Part shown: positions 43,257 through 53,255 of the stretch, in pieces
How positions within the stretch are numbered: the stretch's first letter is position 1
How the letters are laid out: the number at the start of each line of letters is the position of its first letter
From: Streptomyces katrae
GTDB taxonomy: Bacteria; Actinomycetota; Actinomycetes; Streptomycetales; Streptomycetaceae
DNA length: 58,878 nt
Direction: 5' to 3'
Assembly (NCBI RefSeq): GCF_000717655.1
Contig: NZ_JNZY01000047.1
Span: forward strand, 1-58,878
The notes under the pieces: generated by a model
What the model was told of the DNA's origin: nothing
What the model saw: the letters and a program-made list of their open reading frames with translations, nothing else
The model's database searches: none
Made by a program: the position numbers and the translations under genes

Positions 43257-43892
43257 GTGCGACTTGATCACGTGTCCTATGCGGTGGCCCGCGACAGCTT
43301 CGTCTCGACCGTCCAGTGGATCGGATCGGCCCTCGGCGCCGGGTTCGTCGACGGCGGCGTGCACCCACGATTCGGCACCCGCAATTTCATTCTCCCGCTG
43401 AGCGGCGGCACCTACGTCGAGGTCGTCACCACACTCGACCACCCCGCCGCCGACCGCGCACCCTTCGGCCAGGCGGTCGCGCGCCGCGCCGCCGAGGGCG
43501 GCGGCTGGCTCGGTTGGGTGGTCTCCGTCGACGACATCGCCCCGGTCGAGGCCCGCCTCGGCCGCACCTCGGCCGAGGGCCACCGTGTCCGCCCCGACGG
43601 GTTCGACCTGAGGTGGAAGCAGATCGGCCTGCTGGAACTGCTGGAGGACCCGCAGTTGCCCTACTTCCTCCAGTGGTTGGTCCCCATCGAGGAGCGCCCG
43701 AGCGCCGACCCGCGCACCTCCACCACCATCCACGGGGTCTCCATCGCCGGCGACGCCGCCTCCATCTCCGAATTCCTCGGCGAACCGGCCGACCACCCCC
43801 TCGACCAGATCGACGTCACGTGGGTCGAGGATGAGGAACCGGGCCTGGTCTCGGTCGAGTTCGCCACCGCCCACGGCCCGGTCACGATCTGA
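43257..43892 (+). CDS. Glyoxalase-like (VOC) domain protein
   Basis: 211 residues starting GTG 43257 (VRLDHVSYAV), typical of the Glyoxalase_3-like family found as uncharacterised proteins in actinobacteria. LDHVSYAV and GGTYVEVVTTLDHP supply the metal-site-like positions. Function unknown. Confidence 0.8.
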   Translation: MRLDHVSYAVARDSFVSTVQWIGSALGAGFVDGGVHPRFGTRNFILPLSGGTYVEVVTTLDHPAADRAPFGQAVARRAAEGGGWLGWVVSVDDIAPVEARLGRTSAEGHRVRPDGFDLRWKQIGLLELLEDPQLPYFLQWLVPIEERPSADPRTSTTIHGVSIAGDAASISEFLGEPADHPLDQIDVTWVEDEEPGLVSVEFATAHGPVTI

Positions 43893-43938
43893 CCAGGGCC
43901 CGACTGCCCCGCGGGAGCAGCCGGCTGGGGTCTCCTGG

Positions 43939-44614
43939 CTAGCGCCTGTCTCTTTGATGGGTTGGTCAGTTGATCGGATGTGTCTGCCCGATTAGTGATC
44001 ACTGATGCGCTGTGGGGCCGGATCGAGCCGCTGATGCCGGCCGATCCGGTCCGTGGACGGCGCTGGGCTGATCACCGCCGAACGCTCGAGGCCATCGCGT
44101 GGAAGTACGCACCCACTCGCCCTGGCGGGACCTGCCCAACGAGCTCGGCCCGTTCCAGGCCGCCCGCAAACGGCTGATCAGATGGGCCGTCGACGGAACC
44201 TGGCAGAACACCCTGACCGCCGTGCCGGCGGCCGCGGACGCCGATGACGACATCGGCTGGACCGTCTCGGTCGACTCCACCGTTGCCCGCGCCCACCAGC
44301 ATTCCGCCGGAGCACGCGAAAGGGGGCCGAAGGCCGCAGCGAGCCCGCCGACCACGCCCTCGGCCGCTCACGCGGCGGCCTGAGCACCAAGGTCGGCCAC
44401 CGCCTGCGGCGAGGACGCCGTGGCGGCCGCCCGCCCGGCTTCGACGCCGAGATCTACAAGCAGCGGAACAGCGTCGAACGCTGCATCAACCGGCTCAGGC
44501 AGTGGCGCGGCCTGGCCACACGATGCGACAAACTCGCCACCGCCTACCAGGCAGCACTCCACCTCGCCGCCATCCTCATCTGGGCACGACGCTGACCAAA
44601 GAGACAGAGCCTAG
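43939..44614. mobile_element. Degenerate IS5-family insertion sequence (676 bp)
   Basis: Flanked by CTAG at both sides (43939-43942 and 44611-44614), the target type used by several IS5-family elements. Terminal inverted repeats share CTGTCTCTTTG (left GCGCCTGTCTCTTTG; right, inverted, GGCTCTGTCTCTTTG). The transposase gene inside is decayed and internally deleted, so the element cannot move by itself. Confidence 0.85.
43980..44595 (+). pseudogene. IS5-family transposase remnant
   Basis: N-terminus from GTG 43980 (ITDALWGRIEPLMPADPVRG, RRWADHRRTLEAIAWKY), then a frameshift to HSPWRDLPNELGPFQAARKR and DIGWTVSVDSTVARAHQH (first catalytic Asp). After about 44390 the middle of the gene, including the second catalytic Asp, is missing; it resumes with RRGGRPPGFDAEIYKQRN and NSVERCINRLRQWRGLA (third acidic residue) to LIWARR-stop. 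Intact relatives are about 270-290 residues. Confidence 0.85.
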
Positions 44615-44708
44615 GCCCACTGACGGCCCTGGGCCCCGGGCCCCGGCCGTGGCCCGGACCACAGCCCCCGCCCCCGCCACGGCCCCCGTCCCGGCCACGG
44701 CCCCGTCC

Positions 44709-46067
44709 TCAGCCCGCCTGCGGGTCGAACTCCCCCGTCAGCAGGAGCTTCTTCTGCGGCTTGCCCATCGCGTTGCGCGGGACCGCCGGCACGAACCGCA
44801 CCTCGCGCGGCCGCTTGTGCACGGACAGGTTCGCGGCGACGAACTCCGTGAGCTCGGCGCCCGTCACCCCCTCCGCGACGACGAAGGCGACGATCCGCTG
44901 CCCCAGGTCCGCGTCCGGAACCCCCACCACCGCCGCCTCGCTGACCTTGGGGTGGTCCAGCAGCGCGTTCTCGATCTCCCCGGCGCCGATCCGGTAGCCG
45001 CCCGACTTGATCATGTCGATGGAGGCCCGCCCCACGATCCGGTGCACCCCGTCCGCCTCGTCCACGGCCGCGATGTCGCCCGTACGGAACCAGCCGTCCT
45101 CGGTGTACGCGGCCGCGGTGGCCTCCGGGCGGCCCAGGTACCCCGCGAACAAGGTCGGCCCGGTCAGCTGGAGTTCCCCGATCTCGGCGCCCGGCTCGGC
45201 CTCGACCCGGGTCCGGATCCCCGGCAGCGGGGTGCCGACCGTACCGGGCCGGACCTCGCCGCCGGCGCGCCCGCTGATGGTGATCAGCGTCTCCGTCATC
45301 CCGTACCGCTCCACGGGCCGCAGCCCGGTCAGCCGCTCCAGGTCCCGGAAGACCGGCGCGGGCAGTGCGGCGCTGCCCGAGACCAGCAGCCGGGCCCCGG
45401 ACAGCGCGGCCGCGGCATCCGGAGCCCCGGCGATACGGGACCACACGGTCGGCACCCCGAAGTACAGGCTCCCGCCCGCCGCCGCATACGCCTCGGGCGT
45501 CGGCCGCCCGGTGTGCACGAGGCGGCTGCCGGTGCGCAGGGCCCCGAGCACGCCGAGCACGAGCCCGTGCACGTGGAACAGCGGCAGCCCGTGCACCAGC
45601 GTGTCCTCGGCGCTCCACTGCCAGGCTCCGGCGAGCGCGTCCAGGTCGGCGGCGAGCGCCGCGCCGGTCAGCACCACACCCTTGGGCGCGCCCGTCGTGC
45701 CGGAGGTGTACAGCACCAGCGCCGGGTCCTCCGGCGCGGCGGCGGGCCCGTTCCAGTCGGAGCGCCGGGTGAAGTCCACGTCCACGAGCGCCGCCCCGGA
45801 GTCACGCAGGATGTGCTCGCGCTCGGCGGGCCCGGCGTCGGGCGGCAGCGGTACGAACGGCACTCCGGCCAGCAGCCCGCCTACCACGGCGGCGACGGTT
45901 TCCAGGGAGGCCGTCGCGGTTACCGCGAAGGCCTTCGCCCCGGCCACGTCGGCGGCCACTGCGCGCGCCGCGCCCAGCAGTTCCTCGTACGAGGCGGTCC
46001 GCCCCGCGACGCCGATCGCGTCCTTCCGGTCGCCGTACACCCCGTCCAAAGCGGTCAGCACGGTCAC
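44709..46067 (-). CDS. Acyl-CoA synthetase, malonyl-CoA synthetase-like
   Basis: 452 residues, GTG 46067. ANL enzyme with LYTSGTTGAPKGVVL, VERYGMTETLITISGR, FRTGDIAAVDEADGVHRIVGR, MIKSGGYRIGAGEIENALL and C-terminal PRNAMGKPQKKLLL. The GRASIDMIKSGGYRIGAGEIE block is close to that of MatB-type malonate/methylmalonate activating enzymes, but other acids are possible. Downstream of the decayed IS. A role in extender supply is possible, unproven. Confidence 0.87.
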   Translation of the reverse strand: MTVLTALDGVYGDRKDAIGVAGRTASYEELLGAARAVAADVAGAKAFAVTATASLETVAAVVGGLLAGVPFVPLPPDAGPAEREHILRDSGAALVDVDFTRRSDWNGPAAAPEDPALVLYTSGTTGAPKGVVLTGAALAADLDALAGAWQWSAEDTLVHGLPLFHVHGLVLGVLGALRTGSRLVHTGRPTPEAYAAAGGSLYFGVPTVWSRIAGAPDAAAALSGARLLVSGSAALPAPVFRDLERLTGLRPVERYGMTETLITISGRAGGEVRPGTVGTPLPGIRTRVEAEPGAEIGELQLTGPTLFAGYLGRPEATAAAYTEDGWFRTGDIAAVDEADGVHRIVGRASIDMIKSGGYRIGAGEIENALLDHPKVSEAAVVGVPDADLGQRIVAFVVAEGVTGAELTEFVAANLSVHKRPREVRFVPAVPRNAMGKPQKKLLLTGEFDPQAG

Positions 46068-46237
46068 GCTCCCTTGGTGTTCTCATCGCCTGGTCGGCCC
46101 CAGGCTACGGCCCGGCTCCGCCCCACCGGGCAAGACCGGTCCGCCTGCACTCGAGCCGGAGTCGAAGCCCGCCGCCGCCCGCCCGGCAGCACCGCACCCC
46201 CGCACGGGCCCGGAGCCGGAGCCCCGGGCCCGCCCGG

Positions 46238-47650
<1,413 letters not shown>

Positions 47651-47820
47651 TCAGAGAGTCGTTGCGGGGAGGGATTCCGTTCCCGGGACGGCGGACCTCC
47701 CCGTGAATCCCCCGCGACACGCGGCCGTGTGGCCCCTACGATCGGCAGCCTTGACGATTCGATGACCCGTGCATGACCGCGAACAGACCATGCGCAGACC
47801 ACCAACAGGGGGAAACGGAC

Positions 47821-48315
47821 GTGGACACCGCAGGGCTCGTCTCACTCATCGCCGCAACGATCACGACGGGCCTGATGGCGGGCCTGTTCTTCGCCTTCGA
47901 CGTCTCGGTGATGCCCGCGCTGGGACGCTCGGACGACCGCACGTTCATCGCGGTCATGCAGCGCATCAACGTCGCCATCGTCAACGGCTGGTTCATGACC
48001 GGCTTCCTCGGCTCCCTGCTGTTCACCGGCCTCGCGCTGGCCCTGTGCCTCGCCTCCGGCGCGGGCGAGGTGGCGCCGCCGCTGATCGGTGCGCTCGTCG
48101 CGTACGCCCTCCAGCTCGGGGTCACCGGGAGGGTCAACATCCCGCTCAACGACGCCCTGGACCAGGCCGGCGCCGTCGAGCGCATCGCCGACCCGGCCGC
48201 CGTCCGGAACGCCTTCGCGTCGCGCTGGGTGCCGGCCAACCGCTGGCGGACGCTGCTGTGCACGATCGCCCTGGGCTGCCTGGCCTGGGCCCTCGTACTG
48301 CACGGCCGCCTCTGA
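47821..48315 (+). CDS. DUF1772 membrane protein (anthrone oxygenase-like), first
   Basis: 164 residues, four hydrophobic helices. Family signature GLMAGLFFAFDVSVMPALGR and VNIPLNDALDQ. GTG 47821 has AGGGGG upstream. Some members are anthrone oxygenases; most are uncharacterised. Convergent with a paralogue 21 bp away. Confidence 0.88.
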   Translation: MDTAGLVSLIAATITTGLMAGLFFAFDVSVMPALGRSDDRTFIAVMQRINVAIVNGWFMTGFLGSLLFTGLALALCLASGAGEVAPPLIGALVAYALQLGVTGRVNIPLNDALDQAGAVERIADPAAVRNAFASRWVPANRWRTLLCTIALGCLAWALVLHGRL

Positions 48316-48336
48316 CGCCTCTGACACCTCTGCGGC

Positions 48337-48864
48337 TCAGCGCGCGGTGGCCCGCCCGTACAGCACCAGGGCCCGCGCGAGGGCCGTCAGGGCCGCCGTG
48401 CACAGCAGGGTGCGGATGACGTTCGTGGTCACCCAGGTCCCCTTGAACTTGTCCACGATCGAGAAGTCGGTCAGCTTCGTCGCGTCGCCCGCGTCGGCGA
48501 GCTCGTTGTTCAGCGGGATGTTCACGGTGAAGGTGATCACCAGGACGACGAGGTAGAGGGCGGCCGCCGCCCCCACCCACACCGCGACCCCGCGCCGGCC
48601 CCTGCGGAACTCGACGGCCGCCGAAGCGGCGGCGGCGAGCAGGGCCACCACGAAGACGGTGCCGAACAGCCCGTTCCCGTCGATGACCGCGTTGAAGTTC
48701 TGCATCGCGGTGACGTACGTGCGCTCGTCGCCCCGCGCCAGCCCCGGCATCACCGAGACGTCGAAGGCGAAGAACAGGCCCGCCATCAGGCCCACGAGCA
48801 CGGTCGAGACCATGAGCAGGAAGGTAGCGGTCCGGTTGCTGCCGCCGGCTGTGTCCGTCTGCAC
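48337..48864 (-). CDS. DUF1772 membrane protein (anthrone oxygenase-like), second
   Basis: 175 residues, paralogous to the previous gene (GLMAGLFFAFDVSVMPGLAR, VNIPLNNELADAGD). GTG 48864 with GGGGAG upstream. The tail-to-tail pair may have arisen by inverted duplication. An oxygenase role on the aromatic polyketide is conceivable but the genes are far from the cluster and lack its regulatory sites. Confidence 0.88.
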   Translation of the reverse strand: MQTDTAGGSNRTATFLLMVSTVLVGLMAGLFFAFDVSVMPGLARGDERTYVTAMQNFNAVIDGNGLFGTVFVVALLAAAASAAVEFRRGRRGVAVWVGAAAALYLVVLVITFTVNIPLNNELADAGDATKLTDFSIVDKFKGTWVTTNVIRTLLCTAALTALARALVLYGRATAR

Positions 48865-48977
48865 GAGAGGCTCCCCTCTGGTCGATCCGATCGATCCGGT
48901 CGTACTGCCACGGGTTCTGATCTGATCTCGAAAATTTCCGGTGTCTGTGCAGGAGACGCCCTCGGTAGGGTGCGGCC

Positions 48978-49475
48978 ATGAGCACCTCAGCACTCCGCCT
49001 GGAGCCGGTCACCGCAGCCAACTTCGACGCGGTGTGCGCGGTACAGGTACGCCCCGACCAGACCCACCTCGTCTCCCCCGTGGTCAAGTCCCTGGCCGAG
49101 GCCTACGTCCACGGGGACACCGCCTGGCCGCGCGCCGTCATCGACGGCGACGAGGTCGTCGGCTTCGTCATGGCCTTCGTGGACATCGCCTGGGACCCGG
49201 AACGGGACCCCGCCGACATCCGCTCGGGCATCTGGCGCCTGAACGTCGCCGCCGCCCACCAGGCCAAGGGCTACGGCCGCTTCGCGGTCCAGGCGGTCAC
49301 CGCCGAGCTCCGGCGCCGCGGCGCCGACCGCGCCTACGTCACCTGGGAGCCCGGACCCGGCACCCCCGAGCCGTTCTACCGGGGCCTCGGCTTCCGCCTC
49401 ACCGGCGAGCTGAGCGGCGGCCAGACCGTCGGCGTACTGGACCTCCGGGGCCCCGCCGGCCAGGCGGGACTTTGA
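48978..49475 (+). CDS. GNAT-family N-acetyltransferase
   Basis: 165 residues. Acetyl-CoA binding region LNVAAAHQAKGYGRFAVQAV (motif A, Q/RxxGxG/A) and C-terminal PFYRGLGFRLTGEL. Similar to diamine/spermidine-type acetyltransferases of this size. Substrate unknown. Convergent with the AraC gene, 8 bp apart. Confidence 0.9.
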   Translation: MSTSALRLEPVTAANFDAVCAVQVRPDQTHLVSPVVKSLAEAYVHGDTAWPRAVIDGDEVVGFVMAFVDIAWDPERDPADIRSGIWRLNVAAAHQAKGYGRFAVQAVTAELRRRGADRAYVTWEPGPGTPEPFYRGLGFRLTGELSGGQTVGVLDLRGPAGQAGL

Positions 49476-49483
49476 CGACACCC

Positions 49484-50488
49484 CTAGATCGCGTCCGCCA
49501 GGACCACCGTGCGCGGGGGCCCGGCGGCCGCCGGGGCGGCGACCGGGGCGGCGCCCCCCGTACGGAACTCCTGCGGGCTGACCCCGCGGACCCGCTTGAA
49601 CGCCGTCGACAGCGCGAACGCCGAGCTGTAGCCCACCCGTCGGGCCACCGTCGCCACCGTGGCGTCCGGCTCCCGCAGCAGATCGGCCGCCAGCGCCAGG
49701 CGCCACCCCGTCAGGTATGCCATCGGCGGCTCCCCCACCAGGTCCGTGAACCGCCGCGCCAGCGAGGCCCGGGAGACCCCGGCCTTGTGCGCGAGCTCCT
49801 CCACCGTCCAGCCGTGCGCCGGGTTCTCCTGCAGCAGCCGCAGCGCCCGCCCGACCACCGGATCGCCCTGCGCCCGGTACCAGCCCGGGGCGCCCGACCC
49901 GGGGTCCGCGAGCCACGTACGCAGCACCCCGATCAGCAGCAGGTCCAACAGCCGGTCCAGGACCAGCTCCTGGCCCGGCTCGTCCCGGGAGATCTCCGAG
50001 GCGAGCAGCCCGATCAGCGTGGCGTCCGCGTCCGCCGCCGGCCGGACCAGGACCGTCGGCAGCGCGCCCAGCAGCCGGCGGCCGATCTCGCTCGGCGCCT
50101 GGTAGGTGCCGCTCAGCATCACCGCCGACCCGGCGTCCTGGAACTCCGCACCCCAGGTCCGCACGCCCAGCGCCATGGTCTCGCTGACGTCCTCGCCGGC
50201 CTGCGTGCTGCACCGCTGCTCCGGGTCCACCGTGATCTGCACCGGCGTCCCGGGGGCGTCCGCCAGCGTGTACGGCTCGGGCCCCCGTACGACGGCCACG
50301 TCCCCGGGGCCGATCAGCACGGGCGTGCCCCCGTCGGGGAGCAGCCAGCCCGTCCCGCGCACCATCGTGACCACCGACAGCGGGGCCCGGTCCTCGATCC
50401 GCACCGACCACGGCGGGTTGAAGACGGACTTGAGGAGGAAAGCGCCCCGGGCCTTGGGGCCTTCGAGGAGGCCGCTCAGCGTGTCCAT
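49484..50488 (-). CDS. AraC-family transcriptional regulator
   Basis: 334 residues. N-terminal cupin-type sensor domain and two C-terminal HTHs (WTVEELAHKAGVSRASLARRF; ATVATVARRVGYSSAFALSTAF) ending GVSPQEFR. The Ala/Pro-rich tail is disordered. It is followed by the NmrA-like oxidoreductase gene upstream on the same strand (41-bp gap); such pairs often have the regulator controlling the enzyme. Confidence 0.9.
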   Translation of the reverse strand: MDTLSGLLEGPKARGAFLLKSVFNPPWSVRIEDRAPLSVVTMVRGTGWLLPDGGTPVLIGPGDVAVVRGPEPYTLADAPGTPVQITVDPEQRCSTQAGEDVSETMALGVRTWGAEFQDAGSAVMLSGTYQAPSEIGRRLLGALPTVLVRPAADADATLIGLLASEISRDEPGQELVLDRLLDLLLIGVLRTWLADPGSGAPGWYRAQGDPVVGRALRLLQENPAHGWTVEELAHKAGVSRASLARRFTDLVGEPPMAYLTGWRLALAADLLREPDATVATVARRVGYSSAFALSTAFKRVRGVSPQEFRTGGAAPVAAPAAAGPPRTVVLADAI

Positions 50489-50528
50489 GGGCCCATCCTC
50501 TCCCGGTCGCCTGCCCGGCGACAGGGAC

Positions 50529-51368
50529 TCAGACGTCCCAGACACCGGTCGCCGCCGCCTCACGGGCGAACTCGGCGAAGTCCTTCGGCTTCCGGCCGAG
50601 CACCTCCTCCACCCCGCCCACCGGATGCGCGTTGCGCCCGTCCAGGATCAACGTGAACAGGTCGGCGAACTCCTGCGGCAGGCCGTGCTCGCGCAGCACC
50701 GCCCGGTACTCCTCCTGGGAGACGGGGACGTAGGTGATCGTGCGCCCCGTCGCCTTCGACAGCTCGGCGGCGACGTCGGTGAAGCTGATCAGCCGCGGTC
50801 CGGACAGCTCGTACGTCCTGCCGATGTGCCGGTCGTCGCTCAGCGCGGCCACCACCACGTCGGCGATGTCGTCGGCGTCGACGAAGGCCTCCACGGCGTC
50901 CGCAGTCGGCAACGCGATCTCCCCTGCCAGTACGGGCTCCAGGAAGAAGCTCTCGTCGAAGTTCTGGTTGAACCAGCTGGACCTGACGACCGTCCAGTCG
51001 GCCCCGGACGCCTTCAGGCTCTCCTCGGCGCGCTGCGCGGCCTCCTCGCCCCGGCCGGACAGCAGGACCAGCCGGCGCGCCCCGGCGGCCACGGCCGCCT
51101 GCGAGAACGCGCCGATCTGCTCGGCGGCCCCGGGGAAGGCGAGGTCGGGGTAGTAGGTCACGTACACCCGGTCGACGCCCTCCAGCGCCGGGCCCCAGGT
51201 GACGGGGGCGTTCCAGTCGAAGGCGGGGGCTCCGGTACGGGAGCCGATCCGCACCGGGCGGCCCCGGAGCCGGAGCTTCTCGGCGACGCGCCGGCCGGTC
51301 TTTCCGTTGCCCCCGATGACGAGGGTGGCGGGGGCGGCGGACTTCGTGTTCTGCGGTGTCTGTGTCAT
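50529..51368 (-). CDS. NmrA-like NAD(P)-binding oxidoreductase
   Basis: 279 residues. Cofactor motif VIGGNGKTGRRVAEKL, then VDRVYVTYYPDLAFPG and FVDADDIADVVVAAL. Atypical SDR of the NmrA/quinone-reductase-2-like group. ATG 51368. Substrate unknown. Confidence 0.88.
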   Translation of the reverse strand: MTQTPQNTKSAAPATLVIGGNGKTGRRVAEKLRLRGRPVRIGSRTGAPAFDWNAPVTWGPALEGVDRVYVTYYPDLAFPGAAEQIGAFSQAAVAAGARRLVLLSGRGEEAAQRAEESLKASGADWTVVRSSWFNQNFDESFFLEPVLAGEIALPTADAVEAFVDADDIADVVVAALSDDRHIGRTYELSGPRLISFTDVAAELSKATGRTITYVPVSQEEYRAVLREHGLPQEFADLFTLILDGRNAHPVGGVEEVLGRKPKDFAEFAREAAATGVWDV

Positions 51369-51454
51369 GCCTCCAGTCAAGCCCGCCGCCGCGAGACGGA
51401 ACATCGCCGAAAAGCTCAGCTCCATACGCGTACGTCCAGCGCCGGCGCTGTTCC

Positions 51455-51670
51455 TCAGAGCCGCCCGGCGTCCTCACCGAGGGTGTGCGCGACGAGGGCG
51501 TTGGCGTGTCCGTGCCCCAGTCCGTGCTCGGTCTTGAGCCAGGAGACGAGCTCCATGTGCTTGGTCAGCGGAGAGGACCGGATCAGGTCCTTCCATTCCG
51601 CGACGGGCCGTCCGTACTTCTTCTCGATCGAAGGGAAGTAGCTGGCGGGGCCCTTCACCGGCTCGCTCAT
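51455..51670 (-). CDS. DUF4287 small protein
   Basis: 71 residues: GPASYFPSIEKKYGRPVAEW and KHMELVSWLKTEHGLGHGHANALVAH match the DUF4287 family. No known function; often near DUF5655 domains in other bacteria. Confidence 0.88.
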   Translation of the reverse strand: MSEPVKGPASYFPSIEKKYGRPVAEWKDLIRSSPLTKHMELVSWLKTEHGLGHGHANALVAHTLGEDAGRL

Positions 51671-51864
51671 GTCTGCGGTGCTCCTGTCCGTACGTCGTGC
51701 TTCGCTGTCACAGAGGGAGACGCGAGCCGGGCCCGGAACTCATCGCCCGCAGCCGAAGATCTTGGAACGACCACCGGAACAACCATTCGCACAACGTCCG
51801 TACAGTCATCCGGCATTCGCCCATATGGCCGATCACGCCACCTCAACTATGGTCGAGATCAACT

Positions 51865-51878
51865 CATGTGATCACATG
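51865..51878. promoter_or_regulatory. Perfect 14-bp palindrome before the flavoprotein gene
   Basis: CATGTGATCACATG, ending 5 bases before the ATG at 51884. Probable repressor site or translational element. Confidence 0.5.
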
Positions 51879-51883
51879 GCGGT

Positions 51884-52438
51884 ATGACCCCCACGAGGAC
51901 GCTCTACCTGCTCTGCTCCGCCGCCCCGCCCGTCTTCGACGTGGCGCACGTCATCGAGGACGCCCAGTCCCGGGGCTGGGACGTCTGTCTCGGCCTCACT
52001 CCCACCGCCGCGCACTGGGTCGCGGGAAGCCTCGACGGCCTGGCCGCGCTGACCGGTCACCCCGTGCGCTGGCAGTACAAGCTCCCCGGCGAGCCCGACG
52101 TATGGCCGGCCGCCGATGCCCTGCTCTTCGCCCCGGCGACCTTCAACTCCCTCAACTCCTGGGCCCTCGGCCTCACCGACCGCTTCGCCGTCGGCGTCGC
52201 CGCCGAGGCGATCGGCAAGGGCATCCCCGTCGTCACCATGCCCTGCACGAACGCCGCCCTTGCCGCGCATCCCCAGTTCGACCAGTCCCTGGCCACCCTG
52301 CGCGGCGCCGGCGTCAGCGTCCTCTACGGCGAGGACGGCTTCGTCCCCGGGCCGGCCGGCCCCGACGCCCCGGCCCACTTCCCGTGGCCGCGGGCCCTCG
52401 CCGCCCTGGACGCCGTGACCGCCCCGCACACCTCGTAG
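51884..52438 (+). CDS. Flavoprotein (FMN-binding decarboxylase/DfpA-like family)
   Basis: 184 residues of the HFCD flavoprotein fold: LYLLCSAAPPVFDV, ALLFAPATFNSLNSWALGLTD (the conserved PATFNT-like motif) and VVTMPCTNAAL. It binds FMN in this family. The catalytic role is unknown. No strong ribosome site; the palindrome at 51865 sits directly in front. Confidence 0.85.
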   Translation: MTPTRTLYLLCSAAPPVFDVAHVIEDAQSRGWDVCLGLTPTAAHWVAGSLDGLAALTGHPVRWQYKLPGEPDVWPAADALLFAPATFNSLNSWALGLTDRFAVGVAAEAIGKGIPVVTMPCTNAALAAHPQFDQSLATLRGAGVSVLYGEDGFVPGPAGPDAPAHFPWPRALAALDAVTAPHTS

Positions 52439-52445
52439 GGGCCGG

Positions 52446-52952
52446 CTACTCCCCCGTCACGCCGTCGATCGCCTCGCGCAGCAGGTCCGCGTGCCCGTTG
52501 TGCCGGGCGTACTCCTCGATCATGTGGGCCAGGACGTAGTGCAGCGAGTACGCCTCGTCGCCGTACTGCCCCGTCACATCGAGCGACTCGGCGGCGTCCA
52601 CGATCGCCCGGGACCGGGCGCAGGTCTCCTCCCAGACCTTGAACGACTCGGCCGGGTCCGCGTCCTCGACGTGGAACTCCGTCCACTCCCCGGCCTCGTT
52701 CTTCGGGAAGTAGCCGCGTACGTCCTCGCCGTTCAGGACGTTGCGGAACCAGCCCCGCTCGACCTCCGCCAGGTGCCGCACCAGCCCGAGCAGGGACAGC
52801 CCGGACGGCGCGACGGCCTTGCGCCGCAACTGCTCGTCCGTCAGTCCCGCGCACTTCATCATCAGGGTGTCCCGCTGCCACTGCAGAACGCTGGTCAGGG
52901 TGGCACGCTCGTCGCCCACCAGCACGGGCCGGGTGCGCTGTTCATCGATCAT
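52446..52952 (-). CDS. DinB-family protein
   Basis: 168 residues, four-helix-bundle type: LTSVLQWQRDTLMMKCAG, LLGLVRHLAEVERGWFRNVL (conserved His of the metal site) and LAHMIEEYARHNGHADLLRE (second and third His). Mycothiol-dependent enzymes use this fold in actinobacteria. Convergent with the flavoprotein. Confidence 0.88.
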   Translation of the reverse strand: MIDEQRTRPVLVGDERATLTSVLQWQRDTLMMKCAGLTDEQLRRKAVAPSGLSLLGLVRHLAEVERGWFRNVLNGEDVRGYFPKNEAGEWTEFHVEDADPAESFKVWEETCARSRAIVDAAESLDVTGQYGDEAYSLHYVLAHMIEEYARHNGHADLLREAIDGVTGE

Positions 52953-53040
52953 CAGGCGATGATCACACCTGTACGGCACGCAGATCGCGCCATTCCACAT
53001 GCCGGACCGCAGCTCCCGGACGTCCCCGGCCCCGCCCACC

Positions 53041-53255
53041 GTTAACGCCGTTAATGCCGGGCGCCCGACCCAGGCGTGAGCGTTAACGCCGTTAACGCCG
53101 GGGCCCGACCCAGGCGGGGACCATTAACGGCGTTAACGCCGGACGACCGGCTCAGCGAGGACCGTTACGCCGGACGCCGCCCGGGAGGCCCGGACCGTTA
53201 ACGGCGTTAACGCCCCGGCGCTCAACTCCTGCGGACCATTAACGGCGTTAATGCC
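53041..53255. repeat. GTTAAC-type palindromic repeat cluster A (5 double sites)
   Basis: Five 18-bp double units built from 9-mers RTTAACGSC: 53041-53058, 53082-53099, 53123-53140, 53197-53214, 53238-53255. Each is two GTTAAC-like hexamers separated by GCC or GGC. They are about 41 bp apart (then 74, 41), i.e. near whole turns of the helix. The last one overlaps the antiporter stop codon. They belong to the same family as those around and inside parB and the Tap-like gene. The rest of the 293-bp gap holds nothing else I can see. Confidence 0.85.
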